From assembly GCF_900313035.1 (NCBI RefSeq), contig NZ_OMPS01000044.1, positions 62,001-126,000 on the forward strand: a stretch of DNA of 64,000 nucleotides, read 5' to 3'. The notes below the pieces were generated by a model that did not search any database, was not told the origin of the DNA, and saw nothing but the letters and a program-made list of their open reading frames with translations. The stretch comes from Ruegeria sp. EL01. Lineage in GTDB: Bacteria; Pseudomonadota; Alphaproteobacteria; Rhodobacterales; Rhodobacteraceae. Below are positions 63,950 to 64,000 of this stretch, one piece after another. The translations under genes were made by a program, and so were the position numbers. The number at the start of each line of letters is the position of its first letter. The first letter of the stretch is position 1.

Positions 63950-64000
63950 ATGACCGACGCGACTGTGGATCAGGCGGAAGCTCCTGAAAAAAATAATAAA
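63950..64000 (+). CDS. fliL: Probable FliL (N-terminal fragment)
   Basis: The first 17 codons (MTDATVDQAEAPEKNNK) of a gene that runs off the window, with GAGGA five bases before the ATG. An acidic start turning lysine-rich just before an expected membrane helix suits FliL, which lies divergent from fliF in related genomes. Too short to be sure. Confidence 0.4.
   Translation, partial: MTDATVDQAEAPEKNNK

Overview
The window is chromosomal DNA from an alphaproteobacterium of the Rhodobacterales, most likely the Roseobacter clade (Ruegeria/Roseovarius-like). This rests on the periplasmic Sox gene order, an ALA-synthase HemA (the Shemin route used by alphaproteobacteria), the fliF-fliH-fliN-fliP flagellar order, an orphan Hint-domain protein and GC-rich coding DNA. 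I see no tRNA, rRNA, CRISPR array, insertion sequence or prophage.

Region 1 (1-19.8 kb) is a complete lithotrophic sulfur-oxidation locus. A partial Rrf2-type regulator is divergent from a CIO-type cytochrome bd oxidase operon (a 42-codon leader ORF, cydA, cydB and a 35-residue DUF2474 peptide). These are followed by soxG, soxH and a YeeE/YedE (SoxT-like) transporter. On the opposite strand lies the main run soxV-W-X-Y-Z-A-B-C-D-E-F, then a DUF302 protein and hemA. Divergent from soxV are soxS, soxR and a second SoxT-like transporter. SoxXA, SoxYZ, SoxB and SoxCD form the thiosulfate-oxidising multienzyme system. SoxV/W/S supply periplasmic reductant, SoxF is a sulfide dehydrogenase flavoprotein and SoxE is a diheme cytochrome. 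Perfect ATTC-N8-GAAT sites, the operator type reported for SqrR/BigR/SoxR-family repressors, lie upstream of soxX and of soxG, and SoxR carries two cysteines 66 residues apart. Together these suggest persulfide-sensing control of both strands of the locus.

Region 2 (19.8-31.3 kb) holds a BCCT transporter, an ArsR-SRPBCC-DUF1761 operon whose first gene may be leaderless, a DUF3299 protein, a membrane-protein gene broken by a one-base slip in a C run, pnp with a structured leader, an orphan Hint protein, a 1-Cys peroxiredoxin and an aldehyde dehydrogenase.

Region 3 (31.3-58.8 kb) is mostly housekeeping and accessory metabolism: a CDF metal exporter, an Ada-like methyltransferase, nth, a PfkB kinase, rppH, an FadH-like reductase, an ArsR regulator divergent from NIPSNAP/ABM genes, a four-gene overlapping operon (CinA-like, GNAT, AhpD-like, OmpA-like), sfsA, an orphan Imm11-family protein, a TPR-sulfotransferase, map, a HAD hydrolase, rsmD, an FAD reductase, a Prx5-type peroxiredoxin, three small envelope proteins, a pterin dehydratase, a DUF482 acyltransferase, a GDPD and a RidA protein.

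Region 4 (59-64 kb) has mlaA-mlaC for outer-membrane lipid asymmetry, then fliP, fliN, fliH and fliF on the minus strand and the first codons of a likely fliL on the plus strand.

I did not find an obviously new defence or biosynthetic system. The observations most worth checking are the regulatory and accessory additions to the Sox locus: bd oxidase, leader peptide, DUF302/hemA, a SoxH lacking its canonical metal motif, and the predicted SoxR operators.
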